From Datisca glomerata (Eukaryota; Streptophyta; Magnoliopsida; Cucurbitales; Datiscaceae): 64,000 nt of DNA. A program made the translations under genes and the position numbers. The notes below the pieces were generated by a model. It was not told where the DNA came from, searched no databases, and saw only the letters and a list, made by a program, of their open reading frames with translations. This document shows positions 32,790-44,893 of this stretch, piece after piece (within the stretch, counting starts at the first letter, position 1; each line of letters starts with the position of its first letter). The stretch spans positions 1,633,849 to 1,697,848 of the forward strand of contig QANY01013727.1 in assembly GCA_003255025.1 (NCBI GenBank), given 5' to 3'.

Positions 32790-34694
32790 AAGGGCAAGAA
32801 GGTGCATGTTTGTTGGTTATCCAGAAGGGGTGAAAGGTTACAAACTGTGGTTTTCATATCAAAATAGGTCCAAACGTTTTATAAGCAAGGATGTTACATT
32901 TAGAGAAAATGAAATGAACCTGACAAACTCAAATGTGACCAATAAACAAGAAGCTAAGAAGATTAGTAAGATTGGTCTTGAGGTGGAGCCTATTGTTACA
33001 GATTCTATTGATTGTGATTATGGACCAAATGGTGAGCATTGGGAACAGTTTGAAACTCATGAAGAATAGGAAGACCTATCAGATTATTAGTTAGCCATGG
33101 ACAGAAACGAAAGACAGCTCAAACCACCTGTTAGGTATGGATATGCATATCTTATTGCTTTTTCACTCATAGCTGCTAAAAATTTAAATGAGGATGAACT
33201 CAGAAATTATCAAGAAGCTATAAGAAGCAAATACAAAAATCAATGGCTTGAAGCAATGAAAGAGGAGATGAACTCTTTAAACAAGAATGACACTTGTATT
33301 ATAATATACAAACTTGATGGAGAAAATATTGTTGGCTCTAAATGGATTTTTAAGGTGAAATAAGAAATTCCAAGAGCTAAGAAACCCAAATTTAAAGCTA
33401 GAATGGTAGAAAAAGGTTTTAGTCAAAGGGAGGGCATAGATTATTCTGAAATCTTTTCACCACTAGTGAAGCATACATCTATTAGACTACTTCTAGCACT
33501 TGTCACTCAACATGGTCTAGAGCTACAACAAATGGATGTAAGAATAAACTTTTTATATGAAAATTTAGAGGAGAGGATCTATATGGCACAACCTAATGGC
33601 TTCATAAAGACAGGAGAAGAAAATAAGGTATGTCTTCTCAAAAAGTCTCTTTATGGTTTAAAATAGAGTCTGAGGCAGCGGTACATTGAACTTGATTAAT
33701 TTATGACAAGAAATGGGTTCTCTAGGAGTATGTTTGACTGGTGTGTTTACAATAAGTATACCGAGAACATATCAAGGTTATTTCTATTGTTGTACGCAGA
33801 TGATATGCTCATTGCATCATCTAATAAGACTCAGATTAAAGAGTTTAACTACTTCACAATAGAATTTTTATTCACCAAGAGGATTACATTCTAAAAGTTT
33901 TGGAGAAATATAAAATGGCAGCGTCAAAATCTGTCAAAACTCCTCTTACCACTCATTTCAAGCTATCCACTGAACTATCTCCTAATACATATGAAGAACA
34001 ATAACATATAGAGAAAATCCCTTATGCAAGTGTTGTGGGTAGTCTTATGTACACCATGGTTTGTACACTACCAGATTTGGCTTATGCAGCAAGTCTTGTC
34101 GGTAGATTCATGGCAAAACCAGGCAACGAACACTAGGAGGCTGTCAAATGGGTTCTTAGATATTTGAGAGGAACTCCTAGGAAATGTTTGATGTTTGAAA
34201 ATACAAATTCAGTAGAAGATGTCATTAAAGACTATGTTGATTTTGATTTTGTAGGAGACCTAGACAAGAGAAGGTCTCTAACAGGATATGTGTTTACTGT
34301 TTTGGGGTGCATTGTGAGATGGAAAGAAACTCTTCAAACTGTAGTAGCCTTATCTACAATAGAAGCTGAGTATATTGCAGCAACTAAGGCTATTAAGAAA
34401 GCTCTATGGTTAAAAGGGATTACTGAAGAGTTGGGTATTGAACAAAATGGTATAACAATATACTGTGACAACCAAATTGCTATTCACTTGATAAAGAACC
34501 AGATGGATCATGAAAGAACTAAACATATAGATATAAGAATGCACTTCATCAAAGAAGTGATTTCAGAAGGGAAGGTGACCGTGGAGAAGATACACACAGA
34601 TCACAACCCTGCTGACATGATAATAAAGCCTGTCACATCTATCAAGTTGGATCACTGCCTAAACTTGATAAATGTGAGTACCCTTTCAAACTAA
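32790..34694 (+). pseudogene. Copia B integrase tail, reverse transcriptase and RNase H
   Basis: CMFVGYPEGVKGYKLW is followed by RT blocks: KNQWLEAMKEEMNSL, NIVGSKWIFKVK, stop, GIDYSEIFSPLVKHTSIRLL, GLELQQMDVRINFLYENLEE, LKKSLYGLK, stop, LLLYADDMLIAS (YADD instead of YVDD) and RNase H VDFDFVGDLDKRRSLTGY, ALSTIEAEYIAATKA, YCDNQIAI and HIDIRMHFI. Three or more in-frame stops are visible. Confidence 0.85.
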
Positions 34695-34767
34695 GGTCTG
34701 AAGAACAACTGAAGAATTCTAGGGTTTGGGAGGTTCTATATGAAGTTTGATCCAAGGTTGGAGATTT

Positions 34768-35286
34768 TGTAAGAAGTGTATCAAATTCAGTTAGTTATCT
34801 ACCTTAATGAACTTTGACAGCTTCTATGTATCTGCCAAGATAGTTGAGGTAACTAGAAACTAATCTGTTAACACTTGCAGTCACTACCCATACATATATA
34901 TATCCACTTGGAAACAGAATCTAAAAGGCAAGTGATTATGTTCCCAATGAAAGTACGAAAAAAAAGCAATAAGAAGTGAGAAGAAAGACGTGAATTTGTA
35001 ACTCAAGAAAAGCTTCGGAGAGAGGGTTCTTACCTTGAGTTTCTCGAACCTGAGTCTGAGAGAGATTGAGTCTGTACTTTTGTAACTGCAATTGTTTTTG
35101 TTTTGCTTTGTAATTGTTGGACTCCAAGCCTAGTAGAATTGCCATCTCTGGCGATTGGATGTAGGTTCCTTCTGAAACTGAACCAGTATAATTTTCGGTG
35201 TTAATTTCTCCTTATTTTCACTTCTTCTTTGTTCTACATGTTAACCTACATAGTTTGACCCTCAATTAGTCATCGTTTCATAACAA
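34768..35286 (+). repeat. 3' LTR of copia B
   Basis: About 518 bp, starting tgtaagaagtg after a purine-rich stretch (ggttggagatttt) and ending cataaca(a). It lacks both the palindromic arm and the 400 bp insert of the 5' LTR. Confidence 0.88.
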
Positions 35287-35972
35287 ATATTTAATTTTAA
35301 TTTATTGCCTAGCTAGTTCTTTTTGGTAGATATTCATATAGAATTTCTAAGATTTTTCAATAGAATGGCCATATTAAGTCGGCTTTTAAGGGATCCTGGC
35401 ACGCGCCCCCCTTGACCTCTCGGTTTTATTTTATTTTTTTAGTATTTTCGATAACAACTATTTTTTATATTGTTTTTAAGTATTATTTGTATTGTGCCCA
35501 TGTTGATAATGATATATCTCATTGTTCATGTATATTATATTTTATAAGGGAGGTCTTGGGTTCAAATCCCATTGTCTCCAATTTAACAATGTCTCTTAAT
35601 TTTTTATTTATCAATGTATTCCCACATGCATTGCACATATTGATCATTTTAATGTTTATTTTATATATTCAATTTATTTTTATGAAAGTTTAAAAAATAT
35701 ATTATATGTCCACCTCAATTACATCCAAAAAATGGGATGATTGCGTTGATAAACTGAGATTCGCTCTTTCGAGTCGCATCTAATTCTTTAATCTCCTTAT
35801 GAATTCTTTATTCCATTCATAAAAAAATTATTAAGTCTAACAATAAACCTCAAACACTACTAAAGTATTAAAAATAAAGAATAGTCATATTGACCCTATG
35901 TTCTTAAATCTAACGGTGCCCTTGAACTAAAATCCTAGATCCGCCTCTTATCTTAGGTTAGATTAAATGATC
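35287..35972. other. Intergenic sequence
   Basis: No gene was recognised. ggttcaaatccc at about 35,549 resembles a pol III B box, but there is no matching A box at the right distance that I can see. Confidence 0.45.
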
Positions 35973-36120
35973 AAACCTTAATATTACCTTTGTATTACAT
36001 CATGAGTTACTAAAATACATAACTGACTTAACAATGTGAGAAACTAATTGTAGTTACAAAATCAGTTGGAAATATCACGTGCTAATTTGCATGAGAGTGA
36101 TCAAGTACAATCATTTCGTA
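35973..36120 (-). repeat. Inverted LTR fragment at the left end of copia C
   Basis: It matches the reverse complement of the copia C 3' LTR (about 44,925-45,060): attacatcatga, aatacataact, ttgtagttacaaa, cagttggaaa and cacgtgctaat occur in reversed orientation. Just to the right the LTR end appears in direct orientation, so the 5' LTR has been internally inverted. Confidence 0.75.
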
Positions 36121-36389
36121 CGTGATCACTTAGCTTAATACTCTATTAGCCTCTATTTTGAAAATCATCTTTCAGGAATCTACTTTCTTCTCCATCGGTT
36201 AATACTCTGTTAGCCTTTGTCTCTTGACTTCGTATCAGAGTGCTGCCTGGGAGTCTATTGCAATTAACTGCTCTGACGGCTACTTCATCTTCAGAAAGCA
36301 TGTGTAAGAATCTCGACTTTAAAAAAACTTGTTCTAAGTCGTTGAATTCATCATTGTTAATTAAACTTGACAAAGACAATTACATGCTA

Positions 36390-37480
36390 TGAAGTCTTAA
36401 ATAGTTCCTACAGCTGTAGGGCATGGTTTGGAGGATTGTCTGTTTGGTTATTTAGAAAAGCCAAGATAAAAGTTGGATGACAGAAAAATAAATCCAAAGT
36501 ATATCATATAAATCAGGAATGATCAACTACTTTTGAGTTGGTTGCGTTCGTTTATGACATAAAGGATTTTAGGTCATAGTTTAGCCATTCAAAAGATTTG
36601 TGGCAGATCCTAATAAGAAGTTTCTCTAATCAGTTTAGAGCAATGATATTGCAGTTAAGAAACCTACTTCTTGTAATGAAGAAAGGAAGTATGTTGATTG
36701 CAGACTATTGTAATAAAACGATAACAGTCACAAATAGCTTGACTGTTGTTGGGAATCCTGTTGGTGAGCATGCAAGAATTGCTCTTGCAAATTCTCAATG
36801 GTCTTGACATTGAGTATGATTCAGTAGTTGTTAATGTGATTTTAAGAAGTGACGATTTTTCGATAGAAAAAGTGCAAGCACTTCTAATAAGTTATGAATG
36901 CAGAATGGAGAAGATGAATTCAGATGTTGAATTTGTTGTGAAAAACCCAATGTCCACCAATTTTACTGGAAGTACGATTAGAAAAGGAATGGTGGATAAA
37001 ATGGAAACGATAGAAGAGGAAGAGGCTTTGGTCCACATAAAGGAACTCAGGGAAACTAATTCAGTCCTAGTAGAAGAGGAAGATGTGGTCGAATTGGCAG
37101 CATGCTAGTGTGTTTAGTATGTGGAAGGGCAACTCATGGAGTATTTACCTGCTATTACAAGTATGATAAGAGCTATCAGTTGCACAACTTGTCTTCTTCA
37201 AGTTCTTAACAAGGTCAGAGTGGAAACTACACGCCCAACGCCATTATAGTTACTTCATTGTACATGATCCAATCTGGTATGTGGATAGTGCTGCAACAAA
37301 TCACATAACAAAAGATTTTAATAATTTCCAATTGACAAATGAGTATAATGAAAAAGAGAAACTGCTAGTTGAATATGGTAAGGCCTTACTTATAACTCAT
37401 GTTGGTACATCCTTTTTACCAGTCCCTATGAATCAAAATAATTGAAACTAAAATTCATGCTTAAGGTTCTTTGTATTAGG
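36390..37480 (+). pseudogene. Copia C gag and protease
   Basis: The gag core continues through a frameshift: MWQILIRSFSNQFRAM, then LLLQILNGLDIEYDSVVVNV and FSIEKVQALLISYECRM. A zinc-knuckle remnant (VCGRATHGVFTC) lies near 37,114-37,150. The protease motif WYVDSAATNHITKDF at about 37,276-37,320 has A in place of G after DS. Confidence 0.75.
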
Positions 37481-37839
37481 AAAAATCTTATTAGTGTAGC
37501 TCAATTAAGCAAGGATTATTCAATCTTTATTGAATTTCTCTAACTATTGTATTGTTAAGAGTGAGGCCACCAGGAGAGTACTTCTCAATGGGAGACTTAA
37601 GAGGAGTATTGTATGAGCAGATGATTTCAAGAAAGAAGGGAGTTGTCAGCTATAAAATTTCCCCAAGTCTCTACAGTTCTGCTGTTAAAAAATTTCTTAT
37701 ATTCAAATCAAATTTTGTAAGCTTGTGTCCAATGTGTCAAACAAATTTAAATCTTTCAGTAATAGTGCCTTGCATAATCTAAACAGCGTAATGCACTTGT
37801 TAACATTGCTTTTGTCTGTAAGAATTTCTTTAGTATGAA

Positions 37840-38760
37840 TGAAACTGCTTTAAACCCATCACTTACTAAGTTGTGGCATATTAAGCTTGGCCATCCTAGT
37901 TTTCAAATTATTGATAAAGCTTTCAAACTGTGTGATATTGAGAATTCAAATAAGAATGCCTCCTTTTGTGAAGCTTGTCCTCAAAGCAAAAGACATAATC
38001 AGTCACATGCTTGAGCTAGTTCATACAAACCCTGCTCTAGTTGCTTCCAAAGAAGGGTTTAGATACTACGCATTTTTATTGATGATACAATCGACATTCT
38101 TGGATCTATCTGTTAAAATGGAAATCTGAAAGCTTTATGGTGTTTGTTTAGTTTAAAACCTTAACAGAAAACACTCCTCTAAAAGCCTATCAATCAGATT
38201 AGGGGGAGAGGATATATCCTTAGAGAAATTTCCTAACAAACACGGTATCGAGTTTAGGCATTCATGTCCAATTGCACATAATAGAAATGAGAGAGTTGAG
38301 AGAAAGCATATACATTTATTTGAGACTCGTTTAATTTTACTTGCACAGGCTTCAACGCCACCGTCATTTCTGGGGATGCATTTCATATATCAACATATCT
38401 TGCTGATTAGACTACCTCACAACTGTGTTGCAAGATTTATCATTTTATCAAATGTTGTTTCACAAATCACCCAATTATCAGTTTCTTAAACCATTTGGGT
38501 GTGCTTGTTACCCTCATTTGAGACCTTATCACAAACATAAATTATATTTTTATAGTAAGAAGTATGATTTTATAGGATATTCTCTTTCTCATAAAAGTTA
38601 TATGTGTCTCCATCATTCTGGGAGGATATACATTGCAATAGATGTTGTGTTTAATGAAACCAGTTTTTCCTTTGCAAAAGGTTTTGGTTCTGTCCGATCA
38701 AAGTCCAATCTATCTAACTTTATCTTAGGTGCAAGATTTCAGTTTACTCCTTGACTAACT
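37840..38760 (+). pseudogene. Copia C integrase
   Basis: LWHIKLGHPSFQIIDKAF and CEACPQSKRH form the zinc-binding region, followed by a frame-broken catalytic core and the C-terminal YQFLKPFGCACYPHLRPY and KYDFIGYSLSHKSYMCL blocks (38,477-38,620). Confidence 0.75.
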
Positions 38761-39149
38761 TCATAGGAAAATCTTTCATCTCCTTCAGATAATTAAGCAC
38801 AGAATGCTCCTCAAGTCTCATTTGAGTGAAGAACTTCTTTTGATGCCTCTACTACCTCAGAACAAAGGCAAGCTTCTGATTCCTAAACTATTTCTAATAA
38901 GACACCAATTATACATGTTCCTTTTGTTTCCTCTTTTTCTAATACTAATTCAAACTCTCCTAGTATCACTAGGTGTTTATTAAATCAGTTTGTTTCTCAG
39001 CCAAAACAAATCCACTATATGACTACCATATCCATAACATGATCACTTAAACCAAAAGCCTTTTTTACCTAAAAATACATAAGTATTTCTGTTATGTCTT
39101 TTTCAGAACCACTGACAGTTTCTCAAGCCTTATCTGATTCAAATGTTAG

Positions 39150-39454
39150 ATTTGGAATATAAAGCTCTTGTACAAAATAGACTTGGGATTTAATTCCTTT
39201 TCCCACTGACATGAACTTAGTTGGAAACAAATGGGTGTTTAAACTGAAGTTTAACGTTGGTGTTGAAATAAGGCTAAGCTAGTAGCCAACAGGTTTCACC
39301 ACATTCCAGGCCTTGATTACACAAAAGCTTTTAGCTGTAAAACACACAACAGTCAAAATTATTCTAACTTTAGCAATAACTTTTGCATTGGAAGGTTCAC
39401 CAGCTTCATGTGAATAATCCCTTTTAAATGGCACTCTTAATGAGACAATGTATA
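39150..39454 (+). pseudogene. Copia C reverse transcriptase, 5' part
   Basis: MNLVGNKWVFKLKF near 39,210 leads to LNGTLNETMY, where element D interrupts the codon run at 39,455. Several stops and frameshifts are present. Confidence 0.7.
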
Positions 39455-39687
39455 TGAGAACTCAAATAAACTCACTTGTAATACTTTAACTTTTGTATTC
39501 TTCTTAGTTCTATGTTCAAATGAAATCACCAAGGCCTTTATATAGACTCTAAAACTCAAAAAAAATTGAAAAATAATTAAATCTATCACCCATTGGTCTT
39601 TCATCTACAAAAACTCTTGACCTTTTATGTTTCCTAACTCCTAAATTTAAAACCCACTAAAAAATGGCATTTAATGTTTATTCAACA
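39455..39687 (-). repeat. 3' LTR of copia D
   Basis: Starts (plus strand) tgagaactc and ends ttcaaca. Next to it on the internal side, minus strand, is the purine tract tgggggag near 39,693-39,700. Confidence 0.92.
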
Positions 39688-39704
39688 AAACTCCCCCATA
39701 AACT
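39688..39704 (-). other. Polypurine tract of copia D
   Basis: The minus strand reads atgggggagtttt immediately before the 3' LTR, the usual site of plus-strand priming. Confidence 0.75.
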
Positions 39705-40540
39705 TAAATGCTTCTACCATCCGTCATGCCAATCATTTTCTTGCATTTGTCAAGAAGTACTTTCGGTAGCGGTTTTATGAAGATATCTGCAACTTGATCC
39801 TGACTTGCCACTTCCACCAACTCCACACTTCCTCCCTTCACATGATCTCGGATAAAGTGAAAACGAACGTCAATGTGTTTGCTTCTTTCAAGGTTCACTG
39901 GATTCTTTGCCAACTCAATTGCTGATTTGTTGTCAACTTGAATCACGGTTGCATCTAGTTGCTTTAGCTCCATCTTGCTCAACAAATTTCTAAGCCATAT
40001 CGCATGACATACACACCAAGATGCTGCCACATATTCATCTTCACATGTCGAGAGCGTCACGATCGGTTGCTTCTTTGAAAGCCAAGTAAATGCAGTATCT
40101 CCCATAAAGAACACATATCCTGATGTACTTTTCCGATCGTCTATGTCTCCGCACCAATCGCTGTCGGAGTAACCAACCAACTTGTAATCTTCTGCTTTCG
40201 AGTAGAACAATCCGAGTGACACCATTCCTTAGATGTACCATAGGATTCGCTTCACCGCCTTCCAATGTGAATAAATCGGCTCCTCCATGAACCGACTTAT
40301 AATACCGACACTTAATGAAAGATCCGGCATTGTGCATGTGAGATAGCGAAGGCTTCCTACCAAACTCCGGTATCTACTCGTATCGACACGTTCTCCTCCA
40401 TCGAACTTCGAGAGTTTTGCACCTGGTTCCATTGGTGTTGATACCGGGTTACAATTTGCCATCTTGTACTTCTTCAAAATCTCTTTTTCATATGTCTCAT
40501 GTGATACAAAAATACCCGTCTCTACTTGTCTAACCTCCAA
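39705..40540 (-). pseudogene. Copia D RNase H and RT connection
   Basis: The RNase H domain at 40,225-39,704 reads YSDSDWCGDIDDRKSTSGY, LSTCEDEYVAASWCVCHAIW, VDNKSAIELAKNP and RSKHIDVRFHFIRD, with the acidic residues in place. The connection at 40,540-40,229 has YRSLVGSLRYLTCTMPDL; a frameshift near 40,230 separates the two. Confidence 0.9.
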
Positions 40541-41178
40541 ACCAAGAAAAAAACTTCATCAAGCCCAAATATGACATCTCAAATTCCCGTGTCATTGTGC
40601 CCTTAAACTCTTCTATCATCTCATCATTGTTTCCCATAAAAATGAGGTCATCGACATAAAGAGCAACAAATAACACGTTACCTCCATTCTTCTTTGCGTA
40701 AAGGGCATGCTCGTAGGGACATTGCTTGAACCCGTTCTCCTTGAAATATGTCTCGATACGTGTATTCCATGCCTGCGGTGCTTGCTTCAACCCGTAAAGC
40801 GCCTTCTTCAATTTTAGCACCTTCTTCTCTTCTCCGACCTTCATGTACCCGGGTGGTTGTTCGATGTAGACATCTTTTTCAAGCACACCATTCAAGAATG
40901 CTGACTTGACATCCATTTGAAATATTGACCTTGTACCGTTCTATCTCACCTTGAGCATTCATCTTTTTCTTGAACACCCACTTCACACCAATAGGCTGAC
41001 TGCCTTTCGGCAATTCTGCTAGCTCCCATGTGTTGTTGCGATCAATCGCCTTAATCTCCTCGTTCATGGCAGTTTTCCACTTCTTGTCTCGCATCGCCTC
41101 TTCAAAGCTGATATTTTCAGCATCTGCCAAAAGACATACAAGGTGTACCTCATTTGTCGAGTCATACAAATCTTGCAA
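40530..41178 (-). pseudogene. Copia D reverse transcriptase
   Basis: WKTAMNEEIKAIDRNNTWEL, PIGVKWVFKKKMNAQGEIER, then a deletion or frameshift near 40,925, MDVKSAFLNGVLEKDVYIEQ, LKKALYGLKQAPQAWNTRI and FVALYVDDLIFMGNN with an intact YVDD box (near 40,650). The FSPV block is missing between 40,925 and 40,916. Confidence 0.9.
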
Positions 41179-41289
41179 ACTTCACATTTTTGGTTGTCGT
41201 GGTTCATCTTCATTATCGGTAGTTTCAGAGTTTGTTGGTATACTTGTTGGTACAACGACTGATGATTCTCCAACTTTGATGATAACCTC

Positions 41290-42300
41290 CGTCTAATTGT
41301 TCCAGTCCCACTCGCTTGCTTCATTTACTCGCACATCACGACTCACCATCACCTTCTTGCTTATCGGGTCAAGTAGCTTGTACCCTTTTGTCTTCTCATC
41401 ATACCCAATAAAAATATACCTTTTGCTTTTATCTTCAAGCTTCATTCTTCGTTGATCTGGTATGTGTGCATAAGCCACACTACCGAACACTTTGAGATTT
41501 GAAACTGTCGGGTTTTGTCCACTCCATGCCTCTTGTGGTGTTTGATCATCTAACTTCACATGTGGACATCGATTTTGTACATAGATGGAACATTGCACGG
41601 CTTCTGCCCAGAATGCTTTCGGTAGCTTCTTGCTCTTGAGCATTGATAGAACCATGTCGAGAATAGTCCGGTTCTTCTTCTCGGCCACACCGTTTTGTTG
41701 AGGAGAGTATGGTGTAGTTAGAAATCTCCTTATGCCTTACTCCTCGCAATATTCCATGAAAGCCGTTGAAGTATACTCGCCACCTCTATCAGATCGTACG
41801 GCTTTGATGTGTCTACCAGCTACCTTCTCCACCATCACTTTGAACTTTTTGAACACCTCGAATGCCTCGGATTTTTCTTTCAGAAAATAAACCCAAGTTT
41901 TCCGTGAGAAATCATCGATAAAGGTAATGAAGTACCTTTTACCACTGAAAGATTCAGGGGCGATTGGTCCACATATGTCGGTATGAATCAACTCGAGAGT
42001 ATGTTTAGCTCGATATTCTGCCTTCTTTTGAAACGAGGTTCTCGCTTGCTTGCCAAGCACACATTCTTCACAAAATTTGCCCTCATAGTCCATGTCCGGT
42101 AGCCCGTGCACCATGTTCTTCTTTGCTAACTCTTTTAGACCACCTTGATGTAGGTGACCAAAGCGGAGATGCCACAGCGACGCCTTGTCTTCTATGTTGA
42201 CTCGCAAACATTTTTCTCGCATTCTTTTCAAATTCAGTTTGTACATCCGATTTCTTCCTATCTCGACTAGAGCAACCAGACGCCCTTGCTTGTCCTTCAA
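41290..42300 (-). pseudogene. Copia D integrase
   Basis: GAG-pre-integrase: ASLWHLRFGHLHQGGLKELA and FCEECVLGKQ form the zinc-binding part. The catalytic core has HTDICGP, FIDDFSRKTW and AVRSDRGGEYTS. After a frameshift near 41,740 come NRTILDMVLSMLKSKKLPKA and the C-terminal VAYAHIPDQRRMKLEDKS and YIFIGYDEKTKGYKL. Confidence 0.9.
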
Positions 42301-42447
42301 GTGTAGTACTCAGTCTTTTAAAAGTATCGAGTAACCTTTCTCCGTGAGTTTCCCCATACTCAAAATGTTGGTCTTGAGGTCTGGTGCGTAATAAACATCT
42401 TGGATTGACCCTATTAAGTTATCCTTTTGTAAGTAACAAACCGTACA

Positions 42448-42708
42448 TTAGCCTTTGACCTCCACCTTTGATGCATCTCCAAATGACACATGACCATCTT
42501 CAATCTTTTGCATCTCTTTGAATAGGTACTCGTGACCGCACATATGGTTGCTTGCCCCCGAGTTGAGGTACCACAGAGTGTCATTGTTGATGTTGACTTC
42601 ATTTTGAGCCATCAAGAGAAGGCCTTCATTCGCTTCGTCTTCCAAGACTAGGTTGGTTATTTCTTTCACCTTTTTATCGGCTCGACAATCTTTTACAAAA
42701 TGCCCCAT
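42448..42708 (-). pseudogene. Copia D protease with altered catalytic residue
   Basis: The active-site loop reads WYLNSGASNHMCG (near 42,575-42,535). The catalytic aspartate expected in DSGAS is asparagine (AAC for GAC). Copia elements need this aspartyl protease to process gag-pol, so this copy could not mature particles alone. Confidence 0.85.
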
Positions 42709-43639
42709 GTTACCACAATTATAAAATTTGTCAGAGTTGCAATCCTTCGCATAGTGACCATACTTGTAACACTTGTAGCACTCGATGTTGGAATAGTTCG
42801 ACTAGCCGCCTCTTCCTCGATCGCGTCCTCTTCCACGCCAATTTGGTTGGCTCGACTGTCCCTTCTCCTTATAGTCCTCTCATGACTGCTTCCTTGACCA
42901 CCGCGACCATTTTCACGACTTCCACGGCCACGCCCTCTACCTCAGAAATTTTGAGAATAGAATACATTTTCATCTTTGATTGACGCCTTGGTTTGAAGTG
43001 CTTGCTCGAGTGTCTCCTCCTTTTTTTCTTCTTACGTTGTTCGTGTGCCTCGAGAGAACCAGCAAGCTCGTCGACTGTGAGCATCGCAAGGTCCTTTGAC
43101 TCTTCTATTGCGCACACAACATTCTCAAAATTGTCGGTTAATGAACTCAAAATCTTCTCCACAACTCGCGCATCGGTTAACGCTTTGCCATTACGACTGA
43201 GTTGGTTCACCATGGCTTGTACACGCGTGATGTAGTCAGATACACTTTCCGACTCCTTCATCTTCATGCTTTCCAACTCGCCACGAAGAGTTTGGAGACG
43301 CACTTGCTTGACTCGGTTGGCTCCTTTGAACACTTTTTCCTAAAATGTCCCACGCTTCTTTTGAAGTAGTTGCACCGGCAATCTTCTCAAAACCCGACTC
43401 ATCAACAGCTCAGAACAACATGTATAATGCCATCTTATCCTTCGCTCGCGTCTCTTTCAACGCCTTGTTTTGAGCCGCCGTATATCCCGTGGTATTTGTT
43501 AGTTCTTCGAACCCTTCTTCGACCACCTCCCATGCATCTTGAGAGCCGAGAAGAGCTTTCATTTAAATGCTCCAGTTCTTGTAGTTTACCTTCGTTAGTC
43601 GTGGTAGCGGCATTTGACCCGTCACATTCACCATTGGCT
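42690..43639 (-). pseudogene. Copia D gag with zinc knuckles
   Basis: Starting after the primer site: MPLPRLTKVNYKNWS, then a stop near 43,564, FKGANRVKQVRLQTLRGELE, SVSDYITRVQAMVNQL and LTVDELAGSLEAHEQRKKKK. One full CCHC knuckle (CYKCYKYGHYAKDC) lies near 42,783-42,738; a second (YNCGNMGHFVKDC) lacks its first cysteine. This is a common plant copia gag of the TNT1-94-like type. Confidence 0.85.
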
Positions 43640-43650
43640 CTGATACCAAT
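43635..43650 (-). other. Primer binding site of copia D
   Basis: The minus strand reads tggtatcagagccaatgg right inside the 5' LTR, a perfect initiator tRNA-Met type site. Confidence 0.9.
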
Positions 43651-43651
43651 T

Positions 43652-43882
43652 TGAGAACTCAAATAAACTCACTTGTAATACTTTAACTTTTGTATTCCTC
43701 TTAGTTCTATGTTCAAATGAAATCACCAAGGCCTTTATATAGGCTCTAAAACTAAAAAAAACTAAAAAATAATTAAATCTATCACCCCTTATCCTTTCAT
43801 CTACAAAAACTCTTGACATTTTATGTTTCCTAACTCCTAAATTTAAAACCCACTAAAAATGATATTTAACGTTTATTGAATA
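43652..43882 (-). repeat. 5' LTR of copia D
   Basis: Aligns over its full length with 39,455-39,687. Its terminal base pair has changed (gaata instead of caaca). Confidence 0.92.
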
Positions 43883-43887
43883 GTTTA

Positions 43888-44760
43888 TAGTCCAACTAGA
43901 AGACTTTGTGGACAGTTGTCAACCCACTCAAGTATGTCGACTACAAAAAGCTTAAGCAGGCAACTCGTGCATGATATGATGAAGTAAATGGGTTTTACTT
44001 CAAAGAGATTTGTTAACACAATCTTAGACCCTTTTCTGTTTGTCCAACATTATGCTGGCGGTATTATCATACTCTTTGTATGTGTTGATGATAACCTTGT
44101 AACATGAACATATACTACTGAATTGCATACTCTAATTCATGATCTAAACAAGAGTTTTGCCTTGATGAATCTTGACCCTATTCATCATTTTCTTAGGATA
44201 GAAGTGGTAAGGAAGTCTACTGATTTTCTTTCTATCCCAAGCTGGTTATATCACTACACTACTACAAAAGACCAATATCTCACTGCTAAACCTTGTCCTA
44301 CACCTACAAATGTTTCAGTATAGTTATATTACGATTCATGAGAACTATTTACCGACGCTACACTATATAGAAATACCTTAGGAGTTTACAGTACTTGATG
44401 TTAACAAGACACGATACTTCATTTATTATGAACAAACTCAGTCAGTTTGTTCAGAAAGCTATTATCACAAACTTGCAGTATTGTAAAAAAGTACTTAGAT
44501 ATCTCATGGGTACCTTATATGGTGGAATTTTACTAAAGTATTGACGATCAGAAGTCTACTGATGGTTATGCAGTGTACTTGCGTTCCTATCTTATTTCTT
44601 GTCCCTAAGAAAGAGCAAGTAGTTGCTCGTTTAGGCACACAAATTGAATATCGAGCCCTATTTAATGCTCCCTCTTTGGTTGCTAATCTTGTTCTTCATG
44701 CCAATACCAAACACTTAGAAATAGACCTACATTTCATCTGTGCAAAGTATTAAGTAAATC
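43888..44760 (+). pseudogene. Copia C reverse transcriptase 3' part and RNase H
   Basis: It continues the frame broken at 39,454: VQLEDFVD, then GFTSKRFVNTILDPF-like sequence, HYAGGIIILFVCVDDNLV (VDD box near 44,085), HTLIHDLNKSFALMNLDPIH and HFLRIEV, and an RNase H remnant with IEYRALFNAPS and HLEIDLHFI near 44,645-44,745. Confidence 0.75.
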
Positions 44761-44893
44761 TCTTGAATTCAGGTTTCTTCCTTCACATGATTAACCATTG
44801 GATGTTCTAACCAAGTTAGTATTTGTTGATTGATTTAGTATTTTACATCCAAGCTGCTTTATGTAGCCAATTGCCCCTTTCGCTTGAGGGGGA

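Larger units (their letters stand above)
26193..35286 (+). mobile_element. Ty1/copia retrotransposon B, split by a CACTA insertion
   Basis: LTRs at 26,193-27,161 and 34,768-35,286 enclose copia gag-pol at 31,244-34,694. The five bases atatt flank both outer ends (26,188-26,192 and 35,287-35,291), a plausible target duplication if the 3' LTR ends at 35,286. The leader just after the primer site is interrupted by the CACTA element at 27,205-31,166. Large coding deletions make it non-autonomous. Confidence 0.88.
39455..43882 (-). mobile_element. Ty1/copia retrotransposon D, nested in element C
   Basis: LTRs of 233 bp (39,455-39,687) and 231 bp (43,652-43,882) flank gag-pol read on the minus strand. 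By eye they differ at about 17 positions. The flanking five bases are gtata (39,450-39,454) and gttta (43,883-43,887), an imperfect target duplication. Joining the flanks restores the host RT context of element C. This is the best preserved element in the window, yet frame breaks still split its polyprotein. Confidence 0.93.

Noticed and set aside
35545..35562. tRNA gene or SINE based on ggttcaaatccc
   Set aside because: There is a B-box-like motif only. No cloverleaf, A box or tail could be found.
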